From contig NZ_KB905167.1 in assembly GCF_000378625.1 (NCBI RefSeq), positions 1 to 64,000 of the forward strand: a stretch of 64,000 nt of DNA, given 5' to 3'. Made by a program: the position numbers and the translations under genes. A model generated the notes under the pieces. The model worked only from the letters and a program-made list of their open reading frames with translations, did no database searches and was not told the DNA's origin. The DNA comes from Colwellia piezophila ATCC BAA-637. Its GTDB lineage: Bacteria; Pseudomonadota; Gammaproteobacteria; Enterobacterales; Alteromonadaceae. Shown piece after piece: positions 8,818-17,973 of the stretch (the stretch's first letter is position 1; every line of letters begins with the position of its first letter).

Positions 8818-9010
8818 TATACCCGTTACCATTCAAGATGCATGTTTCGGAGTGCTTGAGAAATTTCAATTCAAGGCATATCAATGTAGCCATGGTTAGT
8901 CAGGAGAATATGCTCAGGATAATGTGCTCCTGCATTATCTAATAAGGTACGTCCTGTACCGTCTGCATTCTCTTATAAGCTACATCCATGTAGCGCCATT
9001 CAAATTGATG
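8818..9010. repeat. Dispersed palindromic repeat, family C, carrying tandem double-hairpin modules
   Basis: It starts TATACCCGTTACCATTCAAG, the same opening as the 60-bp palindrome at 15669. Inside, 8902-8996 holds one full and one partial copy of the 48-nt module found in two family A elements. The first has hairpin GGTAC-GTCCT-GTACC (8946-8960), the second GCTACATCCATGTAGC (8979-8994). The second base pair of the stem is swapped between copies, so pairing is kept. The right border is uncertain. The 8663-9154 gap holds only this repeat, the 26-bp motif and presumably the upp promoter. Confidence 0.6.
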
Positions 9011-9154
9011 TAACGACCCTTCGGCCTAAATCAACTCTTTCAGATTTAAAACGACTAGTTTTTTGAATTTTAATTATAAAGTTCGCTGAACATCATCAAA
9101 AAACGCTAACTTCCTGCTAATCTATGTGAGAACTCTCATCAAAGGATTATCTGC

Positions 9155-9781
9155 ATGTCAGTATTTGAAATAAAACACCCACTAGTACAACATAAAATTA
9201 GCCTAATGCGTGCTAAAGAAATGAGCACTCGGGACTTTAGGCAACTCTCTGCTGAAGTCGGTTGTTTATTAACTTATGAAGCGACTAAAGACCTTGAGTT
9301 AGAAGACTTCCAAATGCAAGGTTGGGATGGTGAGTTAACGGGTCAGCGTTTAGTGGGTAAAAAAGCAACGGTAGTACCCATTCTACGTGCCGGCATTGGT
9401 ATGTTAGATGGAGTCTTAGAGTTGATGCCTAGTGCTAAAGTCAGTGTTGTTGGTCTTTACCGTGATGAAAAAACGTTAGAGCCGGTCACTTATTTTGAAA
9501 AATTAGCCGGTGATATAGACCAACGGATGGCGTTAATCATTGACCCTATGTTAGCGACTGGCGGTTCAATGAATGCAACTATCGACATACTAAAAAAAGC
9601 CGGCTGCACTGACATTCGTGCTTTGGTCTTGGTTGCTGCGCCAGAGGGTATTGTTAAGGTACAAAATGCCCACCCAGATGTCGATATCTATACGGCATCG
9701 ATTGATGATCACTTGAATGACAATGGTTATATCATTCCTGGACTTGGTGATGCCGGTGATAAAATATTTGGCACAAAATAA
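9155..9781 (+). CDS. upp: Uracil phosphoribosyltransferase
   Basis: 208 residues, the standard length. It converts uracil and PRPP to UMP in pyrimidine salvage (cytosol). The PRPP-binding loop [15 protein letters not shown] begins at Asp130, and the uracil-binding C terminus [18 protein letters not shown] is intact. ATG at 9155 is preceded by AAAGGA. No uraA permease gene follows, unlike in enteric bacteria, so the gene appears monocistronic. Confidence 0.97.
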   Translation: MSVFEIKHPLVQHKISLMRAKEMSTRDFRQLSAEVGCLLTYEATKDLELEDFQMQGWDGELTGQRLVGKKATVVPILRAGIGMLDGVLELMPSAKVSVVGLYRDEKTLEPVTYFEKLAGDIDQRMALIIDPMLATGGSMNATIDILKKAGCTDIRALVLVAAPEGIVKVQNAHPDVDIYTASIDDHLNDNGYIIPGLGDAGDKIFGTK

Positions 9782-9846
9782 ATCGGCTAGTTTAGCGGTG
9801 ACTAGTTCTCATTAGTCCCCGTTATTAGTTAGCGCTAGTAACGGCA

Positions 9847-9879
9847 CGCTATTTTACTTTGCTAAGGTAAAATAGAGCG
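9847..9879. other. Stem-loop downstream of upp
   Basis: CGCTATTTTAC (9847-9857) and GTAAAATAGAGCG (9867-9879) form a stem with one bulge, 65 bases after the upp stop. An A-run rather than a T-run follows, so a role in mRNA stability is as likely as termination. Confidence 0.4.
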
Positions 9880-9968
9880 AAAAAAGATATAAAACTGGCT
9901 TACCGGCTCTTTAAAACGATAATCTGATTCCGTATGGTTTACACAGTCTCTTTTTATCGGTTGATGTT

Positions 9969-11888
9969 GTGATTACCAAAGACCCTCTTTTATATGTTAC
10001 TAAAGCACTTTTTGTTTGTTTGGCTTTATTAGCAAGTCCAATGACTTTCTCCCAAGGCGTTGATAATGAAATCGGTGTTTATTACCTGATCTCTGCAGAT
10101 GACCGTAATGGTCAAGCAGCAAGTGCGACCAACGAACAATTACAAGCGGGGATAGAACAGTTAAATAAAGATTTCTCTATTTTAAATATCAGCTTTGTTT
10201 TACTCGATAAAATCTACTTAACCAATGATGATGTTGCCGGTATAAATGATGGCAGTTGGGATGATGATAACGAAGAGCAAGTACGGCCATTTTTTCGTTA
10301 TGGCGCCTTAAATATAGTGGTGGCAGATCTTGATGGTAAAAATGGCCATGCTTACTGGAATTATGAAGCAACCGATACCATTGAAGTTGAACCTGAAGAT
10401 CTAGGCACATCAACTATCTCTCATGAGTTCGGTCATAACTTAGGATTATTGCATACTTACCAAAGTATTGATGATGGTTCAATTACGCTACTCGAAGGTG
10501 TTAATGGTTGGCAATATGGCGATAAGGTCATTGATACCGCCGTTGACCCGGGTAAGCGAAGTTATTATAACCACTGCAACTATACGGCTAGCGCTGTTGA
10601 TAACTCAGGTAATACTTATCATCCAGACGGTTTTAATATTATGGGTAAAGGGCAGAATACTTGTCGAAATAGCTTTACTGCTGAGCAAGTTAAACGCATG
10701 CAACGAATCCTGTTAACTGATAAATTCCATTTACTGAATACTTTTAACAGCCTAAATAATCCAACCTGCATAAATACCGCTATTCATACCGATCAAAATT
10801 TAACTGAAGGTTTTAACTATAACGAAGTTGCTCAACTTAATAGCTGGCGTCAAGATAGCTATCAAGATGATTTCAACTGGAAATATTATAACTACACTAA
10901 TAGCTCAAGTACCGGAGCCAGTAGTCCCCAAGAAGGCCATACCTTCTTACATATTGATGCATCCCATGAGTTATTATCAGCCAACGATAATATTAACCTC
11001 ATCAGCCCTTGTTTTACTTTTACAGCAGCATCGTCTGCTCAGCTAACATTTTACTATTCTATGTATGGCGCTGATATCGGCTCATTAACGATGGAAGTAA
11101 CCTTAGATAATGGTGTTAGTTGGCAGAGTCTTTGGCACAAGTCCGGTCAACAGCATACCAGCGGCTCTTCTTGGTCATTAGTCACAATAACACTTGATGA
11201 ATATATTACCGCGCCATTTCAATTACGATTTTCAGGGCAGGTGATTGGTGGTGATAAAGGTGATATTTCACTTGATAACATAAGTGTTACGGCGAGCCAA
11301 TTACCGGTACAAGAGCAAGTGATTGATATAACCATTAAAGAGCAGTTAGCTGTTGAATTAGATGTGAGTGTTTATTTTGAAGCGCTACTTATTTCAGCCA
11401 CTGTCGATAGTGAAATAGCCGTGAGTATCAACAATGGCGAATACGCAATTAACTGCCAAGCAGATGCCTATACCACTGAAACATTAAAGCTCAGTGATGG
11501 CGATACTTTATGTTTGCGTCATACCAGTAGCGTAAACTACCAAGAGCAAGTCACAACGGTACTGATACTCGCTGAGCAAAGCTTTAATTTTAATAGCACA
11601 ACCATCGTTGAGCCAGTTGTCGCACCAGAGCCAGTAGCTTTATCAGAGCCAGTAACTATACCAGAGACAGTAACTGCGCCAGAGCCACTGACGATACCCG
11701 TTCCGGTAACTACGCCGATAACGGTGGCAATAACAACACCTGTGCCAACACCCGTTCCCGTTGCTGAAAACACCGCTGAAACGGTAGAGCAGCAAAGCAG
11801 TGGCGGAGTCATAATCTGGTTATTACTACTGAGCTCGATGCTGTTGACTACAAGGCATCGCCAAAGTAAGTTACTTAGGAGTGTATAA
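9969..11888 (+). CDS. Secreted M43-like zinc metalloprotease with GlyGly-CTERM-like tail
   Basis: 639 residues from a GTG at 9969, chosen because it gives a complete signal peptide (about 1-29, ending TFSQG). The metzincin motif HEFGHNLGLLH lies at 152-162 (zinc ligands His152, His156, His162; catalytic Glu153), with the Met-turn NIMGKG at 223-228, as in M43 (pappalysin/cytophagalysin) peptidases. Residues about 265-445 resemble a MAM/jelly-roll domain. A Pro/Val/Thr-rich linker (EPVxxPEPV-type units, about 540-600) follows. The end is SSGGVIIWLLLLSSMLL then Arg/His/Lys, the Gly-Gly/helix/basic layout of GlyGly-CTERM proteins that rhombosortase trims before surface release. Likely a type II-secreted protease. 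No rhombosortase gene is in the window. Confidence 0.85.
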   Translation: MITKDPLLYVTKALFVCLALLASPMTFSQGVDNEIGVYYLISADDRNGQAASATNEQLQAGIEQLNKDFSILNISFVLLDKIYLTNDDVAGINDGSWDDDNEEQVRPFFRYGALNIVVADLDGKNGHAYWNYEATDTIEVEPEDLGTSTISHEFGHNLGLLHTYQSIDDGSITLLEGVNGWQYGDKVIDTAVDPGKRSYYNHCNYTASAVDNSGNTYHPDGFNIMGKGQNTCRNSFTAEQVKRMQRILLTDKFHLLNTFNSLNNPTCINTAIHTDQNLTEGFNYNEVAQLNSWRQDSYQDDFNWKYYNYTNSSSTGASSPQEGHTFLHIDASHELLSANDNINLISPCFTFTAASSAQLTFYYSMYGADIGSLTMEVTLDNGVSWQSLWHKSGQQHTSGSSWSLVTITLDEYITAPFQLRFSGQVIGGDKGDISLDNISVTASQLPVQEQVIDITIKEQLAVELDVSVYFEALLISATVDSEIAVSINNGEYAINCQADAYTTETLKLSDGDTLCLRHTSSVNYQEQVTTVLILAEQSFNFNSTTIVEPVVAPEPVALSEPVTIPETVTAPEPLTIPVPVTTPITVAITTPVPTPVPVAENTAETVEQQSSGGVIIWLLLLSSMLLTTRHRQSKLLRSV

Positions 11889-12042
11889 AGGCGGTCAGCT
11901 AATTTGACTGAGTTTTGTCTTTAGTAGAGAATTTCATTTTAGTCACTTATTCCACATAGTGAAATTGACTCAAGCTTAATTCATACAGGATGTTATGAAT
12001 AATTCATGTATTATGAATGAATTATAAAATGAGGGTGCTGTT

Positions 12043-12486
12043 ATGAAATTAAATGTTTATTTATCGGGTGAAATTCATTCCGATTGGCGAGAGAAAATTA
12101 TACAAGGTTGTCAAGAAAGTGATTTAGATATCAGCTTTACCTCGGCTAATACGGATCATGAAAGTAGTGATTGTGCTGGCGATCATTTGGGCGCTGAATC
12201 TGAGCAGTTTTGGCGCGACCATAAATCAGCCAAAGTGAATGCAATGAGAATTAAAACCCTTATTCAGCGTTGTGATATTGCGGTTATTCGCTTTGGTGAA
12301 AAGTATAAGCAATGGAACGCTGCATTTGATGCCGGTTATTGTGCCGCCTTAGATAAGCCTTATATTACCCTGCACAGTGAAGATATTATTCACCCCCTTA
12401 AAGAAGTGGATGCTTCTGCTCAAGCTTGGACGACCAATGTTGAGCAAGTCATCACCACGTTAAAAAATATTGCCGGTAAGTCTTAA
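12043..12486 (+). CDS. ytoQ: YtoQ family protein
   Basis: 147 residues, full length for the family. It starts MKLNVYLSGEIHSDWREKI and holds the conserved cores GDHLGAESEQFWRDHKSA and AVIRFGEKYKQWNAAFDAGYC. The fold resembles nucleoside 2-deoxyribosyltransferase-like proteins, but the biochemical role of YtoQ is not established. It stands alone. The ATG has GAGGGTG upstream. A family A repeat begins 40 bases after the stop. Confidence 0.85.
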   Translation: MKLNVYLSGEIHSDWREKIIQGCQESDLDISFTSANTDHESSDCAGDHLGAESEQFWRDHKSAKVNAMRIKTLIQRCDIAVIRFGEKYKQWNAAFDAGYCAALDKPYITLHSEDIIHPLKEVDASAQAWTTNVEQVITTLKNIAGKS

Positions 12487-12525
12487 CACTGTCGGTAGAG
12501 TGTCAACAGCGTATGGCTAGTAGTA

Positions 12526-12791
12526 ATACCAATCCGCATAAGAAAGTGCTCGCTTAGCGAGAATTTAAAGGCTTATAGGCAAGGCATTGATTGCAGATAA
12601 TGGTTATTCCCTTATTAAAATCAATAACGCAGTATATAAGCCTTTAAAACTCGCCCTTTGGGAACACATGGATCACCATGATAACTTCACATAATATGCT
12701 CGATGTAGAATAACTATAACTACGCATATTTTGATTGTTCTAATGTCGCCCATGCAGTTCTAAGAGAGCACTTCTTTATGCGGAATGGTAT
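12526..12791. mobile_element. MITE-like element, family A copy 1 (266 bp, short form)
   Basis: The left end ATACCAATCCGCATAAGAAG-like sequence and the right end, reverse complemented (ATACCATTCCGCATAAAGAA), match over about 26 bases. The interior holds paired segments (AAAGGCTTATAGGC with the downstream TATAAGCCTTT; GGCATTGATTGCAGATAATG; AAAATCAATAACGC) shared with copies at 41218, 43624 and 48233. The 48-nt double-hairpin module is absent. No coding capacity. It fills most of the ytoQ-urea transporter gap (12487-12889). Confidence 0.75.
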
Positions 12792-12889
12792 GATTAGCCA
12801 ATAACCTGCACTTGAATGAGATAGCCATGTTGTAGCCTTGACGTTGCTCGTTACTGGCTTAAAGTAAACTATTTTCCGCGATAACCTTA

Positions 12890-13765
12890 ATGAAACTTCC
12901 TTTTGATCATTTTAGCCAAAGCTTTCTGCGTAGCTTTGGGCAAATCATGCTGCAAGCAAATGCGGCTACCGGGTTTTTATTTTTATTGGGTATAGGCTTA
13001 AATTCAGCCGTTATGCTAGTGGGCAGTATTTTAGCGGTACTCTGTGCCTTAGCGGTAGCTCAGCTTGGTAAATTTGATGCGGAAAATATACAGCAGGGAT
13101 TGTATGGCTATAATGCGGCTTTGGTTGGTATTGCGGTATGGTTTTTATTACCTGTTAACTTAACGTCTTTGTTATTGGTTATTTTTGGCGGTGCACTCTC
13201 CACGCTCCTGATGCACTTAATGTTGAGCAAGCTACCGAAAATTCCGACTTTTACCGCACCGTTTATTTTATCAACTTGGCTTTTACTCATTTTCATTGAA
13301 TATGCCGATTTGGCGTTGCTAGATAGGGCGCTAATGACCGCAGATAATGCCACTACGATAATCGATTATATCCAAGCAAGTCTGCGTGGTGTTGCCGTTG
13401 TGATGTTACAAGAAAACGCCTTAACAGGTTTGATCTTCCTTGGGGCATTATTTTGTCAATCAGCTAAAGTCGCCGTTTGGGCGCTAATGGGTTCAACACT
13501 GGCAGTGTTAGTCGCACTGAGCTTTAGCTTCTCAACAGAAATGATTATCAGCGGACTTTATAGCTTTAACGCCTGTCTGGTCGGTATTGCTATGAGTATT
13601 CTTTATCCTAGAAAGCTTGGCTGGATTATCTTAACTATCAGTCTTAGTGTTTTTATTACCTGGGCTTTTAAACAACTAGACCTATCAGCATTAACCGCGC
13701 CCTTTGTATTATCAACTTGGTTGGCCATTGCCATTATTACAGTGACGAAGAAAAAGGCCGTATAA
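12890..13765 (+). CDS. Urea transporter (UT family)
   Basis: 291 residues, almost wholly hydrophobic, with the twofold internal repeat of UT channels: LYGYNAALVGIAV and FTAPFILSTWL in the first half, LYSFNACLVGIAM and LTAPFVLSTWL in the second. The paired LTxPFxxxxW signatures line the urea pore. It would pass urea through the inner membrane. There is no urease or urea amidolyase nearby, so the downstream pathway is elsewhere or the channel serves urea efflux or osmotic balance. The Shine-Dalgarno site is weak. Confidence 0.88.
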   Translation: MKLPFDHFSQSFLRSFGQIMLQANAATGFLFLLGIGLNSAVMLVGSILAVLCALAVAQLGKFDAENIQQGLYGYNAALVGIAVWFLLPVNLTSLLLVIFGGALSTLLMHLMLSKLPKIPTFTAPFILSTWLLLIFIEYADLALLDRALMTADNATTIIDYIQASLRGVAVVMLQENALTGLIFLGALFCQSAKVAVWALMGSTLAVLVALSFSFSTEMIISGLYSFNACLVGIAMSILYPRKLGWIILTISLSVFITWAFKQLDLSALTAPFVLSTWLAIAIITVTKKKAV

Positions 13766-13839
13766 GCTTGAACTGAGCGGTTTAAGCCTAGTTGCAAACC
13801 CTTAGCCTTTTAGCTTGAGTATGCTGAGGTTGACCGGTG

Positions 13840-14706
13840 CTAAATAAGGTTCACTTGCACATTATCTATTAAGCGTGCGTTACCACAGTGTGCCGCCGCT
13901 AAAATAACGAGTTGGGTGTCATCTTCACTGGCAGGTTGCAATGTTTGTGCCTGACAAATATGAAGGTAATCGGTATGTAAGCCCGCTTTATTGATGGTGT
14001 ATGCGGCTTGCTTGGCTAAGCCAATAAAATCGATACTATCATTTTGCTCAAAACCCGATTTAACTTGCTCTGCTAGCCATTGTAAACTTTGCTGCAATAC
14101 TGGCGCGCTGGCTTTTTCTTCAGCAGTTAAATAACCATTACGTGAACTTAGTGCTAAACCACTTTTTTCGCGAATCGTCGCCACAGGTACTATGGTAATA
14201 GGCATTGATAAGTCTTCAACCATGGTTTGGATCACTTGCACTTGTTGGTAATCTTTTAAACCAAAACAAGCGACATCGGGTTGTACTAGGTTAAATAATT
14301 TACAAACTACCGTAGCAACGCCGCGGAAATGACCAGGGCGACTTTCGCCGCAGTAACCCTCAGAAACATTAGGAACTTCAACAAAACTTTGTTTGTTGAG
14401 ACCTTTAGGATAAATAATTTCGGGTGTGGGTGTGAATAATAAGTCAGTACCGGCAGCGGTTAATTTTTGCTGATCATCTGCCATGGTGCGTGGATAATTA
14501 TCAATATCTTCATGGATACCAAACTGCATAGGGTTAACAAAAATACTGGCAACAACTTTATCTGCATGTTTATGAGCTACATCGACTAACGAAATATGTC
14601 CCGCATGTAAATTACCCATGGTAGGTACGAAAGCCACGGTTAAACCTTGTTCACGCCACGCTTTAACTTGTGCGCGTAATTCACTAATTAGACTGACTGT
14701 TTTCAT
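13840..14706 (-). CDS. panC: Pantothenate synthetase
   Basis: 288 residues. It ligates pantoate and beta-alanine with ATP, the last step of vitamin B5 synthesis. The nucleotide-binding motif [13 protein letters not shown] (28-40), [10 protein letters not shown] and the KMSKS-like [11 protein letters not shown] segment are all present. It follows panB on the minus strand with a gap of 100 bases. No panD is seen in the window. Confidence 0.97.
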   Translation of the reverse strand: MKTVSLISELRAQVKAWREQGLTVAFVPTMGNLHAGHISLVDVAHKHADKVVASIFVNPMQFGIHEDIDNYPRTMADDQQKLTAAGTDLLFTPTPEIIYPKGLNKQSFVEVPNVSEGYCGESRPGHFRGVATVVCKLFNLVQPDVACFGLKDYQQVQVIQTMVEDLSMPITIVPVATIREKSGLALSSRNGYLTAEEKASAPVLQQSLQWLAEQVKSGFEQNDSIDFIGLAKQAAYTINKAGLHTDYLHICQAQTLQPASEDDTQLVILAAAHCGNARLIDNVQVNLI

Positions 14707-14806
14707 AAATTATTCTTACCGCTTTTATTATTATTACTTATTATTTATTGCTAAGACTCAATATTAACTATAACTGATAATTTATTGAATCGAATATTTA
14801 TAGTGA

Positions 14807-15601
14807 TTATTTGAAAATATGTTCGTCACCGGGGAAGTTACCTTGGCTTACTTCGCTGATATAAAGCTCAATGGCCTTTTTAATATCACCGGTGTCTTGT
14901 AAAAAATTACGTGAGAATTTTGGCATATAATTACAAGCAATGCCTAGCGCATCGTGCATCACCAAAATTTGTCCATCAGTATCTTTACCTGCACCGATAC
15001 CAATGGTTGGGATAGTTAAAGCTTTGGTAATGGCTGCACCTAAACGGGCAGGAATACATTCAAGCACCAATAATTGCGCGCCAGCGGCCTCAAGAGCCTT
15101 AGCGTCGGCGATCATTTGCTCGGCTTTGTCATCTTCACGGCCTTGTACTTTAAAGCCACCAAAAATATTAACTGACTGCGGCGTTAACCCTAAATGCGCA
15201 CAGACTGGAATACCACGCTCAACTAATGCTGAAATAGTATCATTAAGCCAAGCACCACCTTCCATCTTTACCATGCTTGCACCAGCTTGCATTAACAAAG
15301 CAGCATTACTCATGGCTTGTTCTGGTGTTGCGTAGCTCATAAAAGGCATATCAGCGATCACTAAGGTTTGTTCTACACCACGTTTTACACAGCGAGTATG
15401 GTAAGCCATATCTTCAATGGATACCGGCAGTGTACTGTCTTGCCCTTGTAATACCATACCCAGTGAATCACCAATCAAGATGGCATGTATTCCTGCTTGG
15501 TCGAATAGCTTGGCGAAGCTGGCGTCATAGGCGGTGATCGTTGATATTTTTTCGCCTTGCTGCTTCATCTTCAGTAAGCTTGCTGTGGTTATTTTAGCCA
15601 T
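14807..15601 (-). CDS. panB: 3-methyl-2-oxobutanoate hydroxymethyltransferase
   Basis: 264 residues from the ATG at 15601 ([16 protein letters not shown]), preceded by GGAAAA. A longer in-frame start at 15661 would add 20 residues not seen in the family. It makes ketopantoate from 2-ketoisovalerate and methylene-tetrahydrofolate. The metal-binding loop ([10 protein letters not shown]), DMPFMSY, KMEGG and the GIGAG motif are intact. It is grouped with panC and folK. Confidence 0.97.
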   Translation of the reverse strand: MAKITTASLLKMKQQGEKISTITAYDASFAKLFDQAGIHAILIGDSLGMVLQGQDSTLPVSIEDMAYHTRCVKRGVEQTLVIADMPFMSYATPEQAMSNAALLMQAGASMVKMEGGAWLNDTISALVERGIPVCAHLGLTPQSVNIFGGFKVQGREDDKAEQMIADAKALEAAGAQLLVLECIPARLGAAITKALTIPTIGIGAGKDTDGQILVMHDALGIACNYMPKFSRNFLQDTGDIKKAIELYISEVSQGNFPGDEHIFK

Positions 15602-15668
15602 GAATTTTCCGAATAGTTTAATGAGCTTATTAACCCGCTTGGGGTAAGCTGTCAGTGTCAATATATTA

Positions 15669-15728
15669 TATACCCGTTACCATTCAAAGTGCACTCTGAA
15701 ACCTGCATCTTGATTGATAACGGCTATA
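15669..15728. repeat. 60-bp palindromic repeat sharing the family C opening
   Basis: TATACCCGTTACCATTCAAA at the left pairs with the right end, whose reverse complement starts TATAGCCGTTATCAATCAAG; the arms then continue with TGCA and CTCTGAAAC. The whole is one imperfect hairpin between folK and panB. It shares its opening with the repeat at 8818, so it may be a minimal form made of the terminal arms only. Confidence 0.6.
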
Positions 15729-15812
15729 ACACTAAGGATTGTATTGTTAATATTGATGCTTGCAATATTTATTATTTCAATACTAAGTATTTCAGTACTA
15801 ATGAGTTAAATA

Positions 15813-16301
15813 TTATAGTTTTACTATGCCATTACCATTAATTTCACTCGCAAGTGAATTGATTGAGGTACCATCTGGTAAGTGTAAATTAGGTGCAATC
15901 TCTGCCAGTGGCAGTAAGACAAATTCGCGTAGCTTCATACCGTAATGAGGCACAGTTAAGCGTTCATTCTCTATGGTATCATCGCTATACAATAAAATAT
16001 CACAATCAAGAATGCGCGCGCCCCAACGGTTTTCTTTTCGAACACGACCGGCTGCATTTTCTATTGCTTGTAAGGCGTCTAATAGTTCAAGGGCGGATAA
16101 ACTGGTTTCTACAGCAATAACTGCGTTGATATAATCATCTTGATCTTGAGGACCCATAGGTTTGCTCAAATATAGTGACGATAGTGTAATAGCGTTACTT
16201 ACTGATAATTTTGCTATTTCTTTAGCGGCGGTACTCACCTGTACTCTCGGGTTAGACAGGTTGCTACCTAACCCAATGTAAGCGATCACTTTTTCTTTCA
16301 T
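15813..16301 (-). CDS. folK: 2-amino-4-hydroxy-6-hydroxymethyldihydropteridine pyrophosphokinase
   Basis: 162 residues from the ATG at 16301 (MKEKVIAYIGLGSNL), which matches the family N terminus; the frame is open further upstream but overlaps pcnB. It transfers pyrophosphate from ATP to the pterin in folate synthesis. Family motifs: GLGSNLSNP, PMGPQDQDDYINAV, RWGARILDCDILLY, VPHYGMKLREFVLLPL. It starts 10 bases after the pcnB stop, so the two are probably co-transcribed, as in many gammaproteobacteria. Confidence 0.96.
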   Translation of the reverse strand: MKEKVIAYIGLGSNLSNPRVQVSTAAKEIAKLSVSNAITLSSLYLSKPMGPQDQDDYINAVIAVETSLSALELLDALQAIENAAGRVRKENRWGARILDCDILLYSDDTIENERLTVPHYGMKLREFVLLPLAEIAPNLHLPDGTSINSLASEINGNGIVKL

Positions 16302-16311
16302 CAGTTTACCG

Positions 16312-17787
16312 TTATGATTCAGTGGTTTTTGCACTAGGTTTACGGCGTTTCTTTGGGCTACGTCGTTTTGAACCTTGTGGCGACCTGACACCTTTGATCA
16401 TTTGTAAACGGGCTTCATCCGATACTTCTTGAAAGTCTGTCCACCACTGCGCTAATTCAATAAGCTCAGGGGTCGCTTCAATTTGAGCGCGTAATAACAA
16501 GAAGTCATAGCCGGCTCTAAACTTAGCATGCTCAAACGTTTTAAAGGCGCGTTTACCATCGCGGCGACCTAACTTCTCTTGCAATATCCATATATCTTTA
16601 ATAACCGCTTGGAAGCGCTTAGGTATGGCAATACTGCGCTGCTGCTCTGGCATTATTTCATTTAAAGCGGCAAAAAATACGTCTTGAGGAGTCAATTGGG
16701 TGGTGACTTTAATTTGCTGAATATGCTTTTGTAATGGATACCAAAGCATGGCAGCGAATAAAAAGGCCGGCGTTACTCGTTGCTCGTTAATAATGCGTTT
16801 GTCGGTGTTTTCCATAGCCAACATAATAAAATCGAGTAAAAAGTCTTGTTCTTGTGTGTCCTGATTAAGGGCTTGGTCAACCGCAGGGAAGAAATAACCG
16901 AAGAGGTTATAACTACGCAGTTGCTCGAAATTCGCGACAGCTTTTCCTGAAATAAACATTTTCAAAAATTCTTCAAACAAGCGAGCTGCAGGGATATTAG
17001 CCATTAACGATGAAAGTTCTTTAATGGGCGCTTTGGTGGAGTCACTTATTTGCATATCAAGCTTAGTGGCAAAGCGAATTGCACGTAACATACGTACTGG
17101 GTCTTCACGGTAGCGTGTTTCAGGATCACCAATTAAGCGGATAACTTTATCTTTTACATCTTGAACGCCATTGGCAAAATCATATACTTTAAAGTCTTTT
17201 GCTGAGTAATAAAGCGCATTGATAGTGAAATCTCTACGCTCAGCATCTTCGTTTATACTGCCGTAAATATTGTCACGCAATAACATGCCGGCATCACTTT
17301 GTTTCGACGTTTTTGTGCAGTTCCTTTCTTCCTTTGAAGCATTCTCATGATGGCCTCTGAAAGTGGCAACCTCAATAATTTCTCGACCAAAAACAATATG
17401 CGCTAAACGAAAACGTCGACCTATTAAACGACAATTCCTAAACAAGGCTTTTATCTCATCAGGTGTCGCATTGGTAGCAATATCAAAGTCTTTAGGTTTT
17501 AAACCAAGCAAAATGTCACGAACACCACCACCAACAAGATAGGCATCAAAGCCGCCTTTATTTAAGCGGTACAATACTTTAAGCGCATTTGGGCTCATCA
17601 ATTTACGTGAAACTGGATGCTGATCTCTTGAGAAAATCAATGGCTTGTCAAAAGATGCCGTGGCAACAGTAGTTTTGTTACGGGTATTTTTTATTGTGTC
17701 CTTTTTAGGGATCGCTTTGGCGATAGTTTTTCTCATTTTTTTGGAGAAAACTTTTTTGCATAAATTAATAACGCTTTTGATAGTCAC
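16312..17787 (-). CDS. pcnB: Poly(A) polymerase I
   Basis: 491 residues from a GTG at 17787 with AAAGG upstream. The N terminus (TIKSVINLCKKVFSKK) aligns with the start of E. coli PcnB, which also uses a non-ATG start. It adds 3' poly(A) tails that promote RNA decay. The nucleotidyltransferase signature LVGGGVRDILLG is followed by KPKDFDIATNA with the catalytic Asp pair, then RRFRLAHIVFG and the RRDFTINALYY motif. The C terminus is very basic (Arg/Lys-rich, RNA binding). First gene of the pcnB-folK-panB-panC run. Confidence 0.96.
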   Translation of the reverse strand: MTIKSVINLCKKVFSKKMRKTIAKAIPKKDTIKNTRNKTTVATASFDKPLIFSRDQHPVSRKLMSPNALKVLYRLNKGGFDAYLVGGGVRDILLGLKPKDFDIATNATPDEIKALFRNCRLIGRRFRLAHIVFGREIIEVATFRGHHENASKEERNCTKTSKQSDAGMLLRDNIYGSINEDAERRDFTINALYYSAKDFKVYDFANGVQDVKDKVIRLIGDPETRYREDPVRMLRAIRFATKLDMQISDSTKAPIKELSSLMANIPAARLFEEFLKMFISGKAVANFEQLRSYNLFGYFFPAVDQALNQDTQEQDFLLDFIMLAMENTDKRIINEQRVTPAFLFAAMLWYPLQKHIQQIKVTTQLTPQDVFFAALNEIMPEQQRSIAIPKRFQAVIKDIWILQEKLGRRDGKRAFKTFEHAKFRAGYDFLLLRAQIEATPELIELAQWWTDFQEVSDEARLQMIKGVRSPQGSKRRSPKKRRKPSAKTTES

Positions 17788-17973
17788 AGGCCTTTAAGAC
17801 AGACATAAAATAGTGGCGCAATGATATAACAGTGTAGGGCAAAAGAGAATAACCGTTGGGGTAAATAGCGTGAAAAAGCAGCAAAAAAAGGCCTAAGAAA
17901 GAAAGGTCGAAGCAAAGCGCGCCTTTCTGACTATAAACCTATACCCAGCGGTATATTTATTGAGTTACTTAGG

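Noticed and set aside
8751..8942. A 63-codon frame over the repeat at 8818
   Set aside because: It lies almost wholly in repeat DNA, without a ribosome site or protein-like composition.
12526..12791. Family A repeats as CRISPR or integron attC sites
   Set aside because: There are no spacers, no regular array and no integrase or gene cassettes. The ends are terminal inverted repeats.
15602..15661. Longer start for panB
   Set aside because: The added 20 residues have no match to the PanB N terminus, and the ATG at 15601 has a ribosome site.
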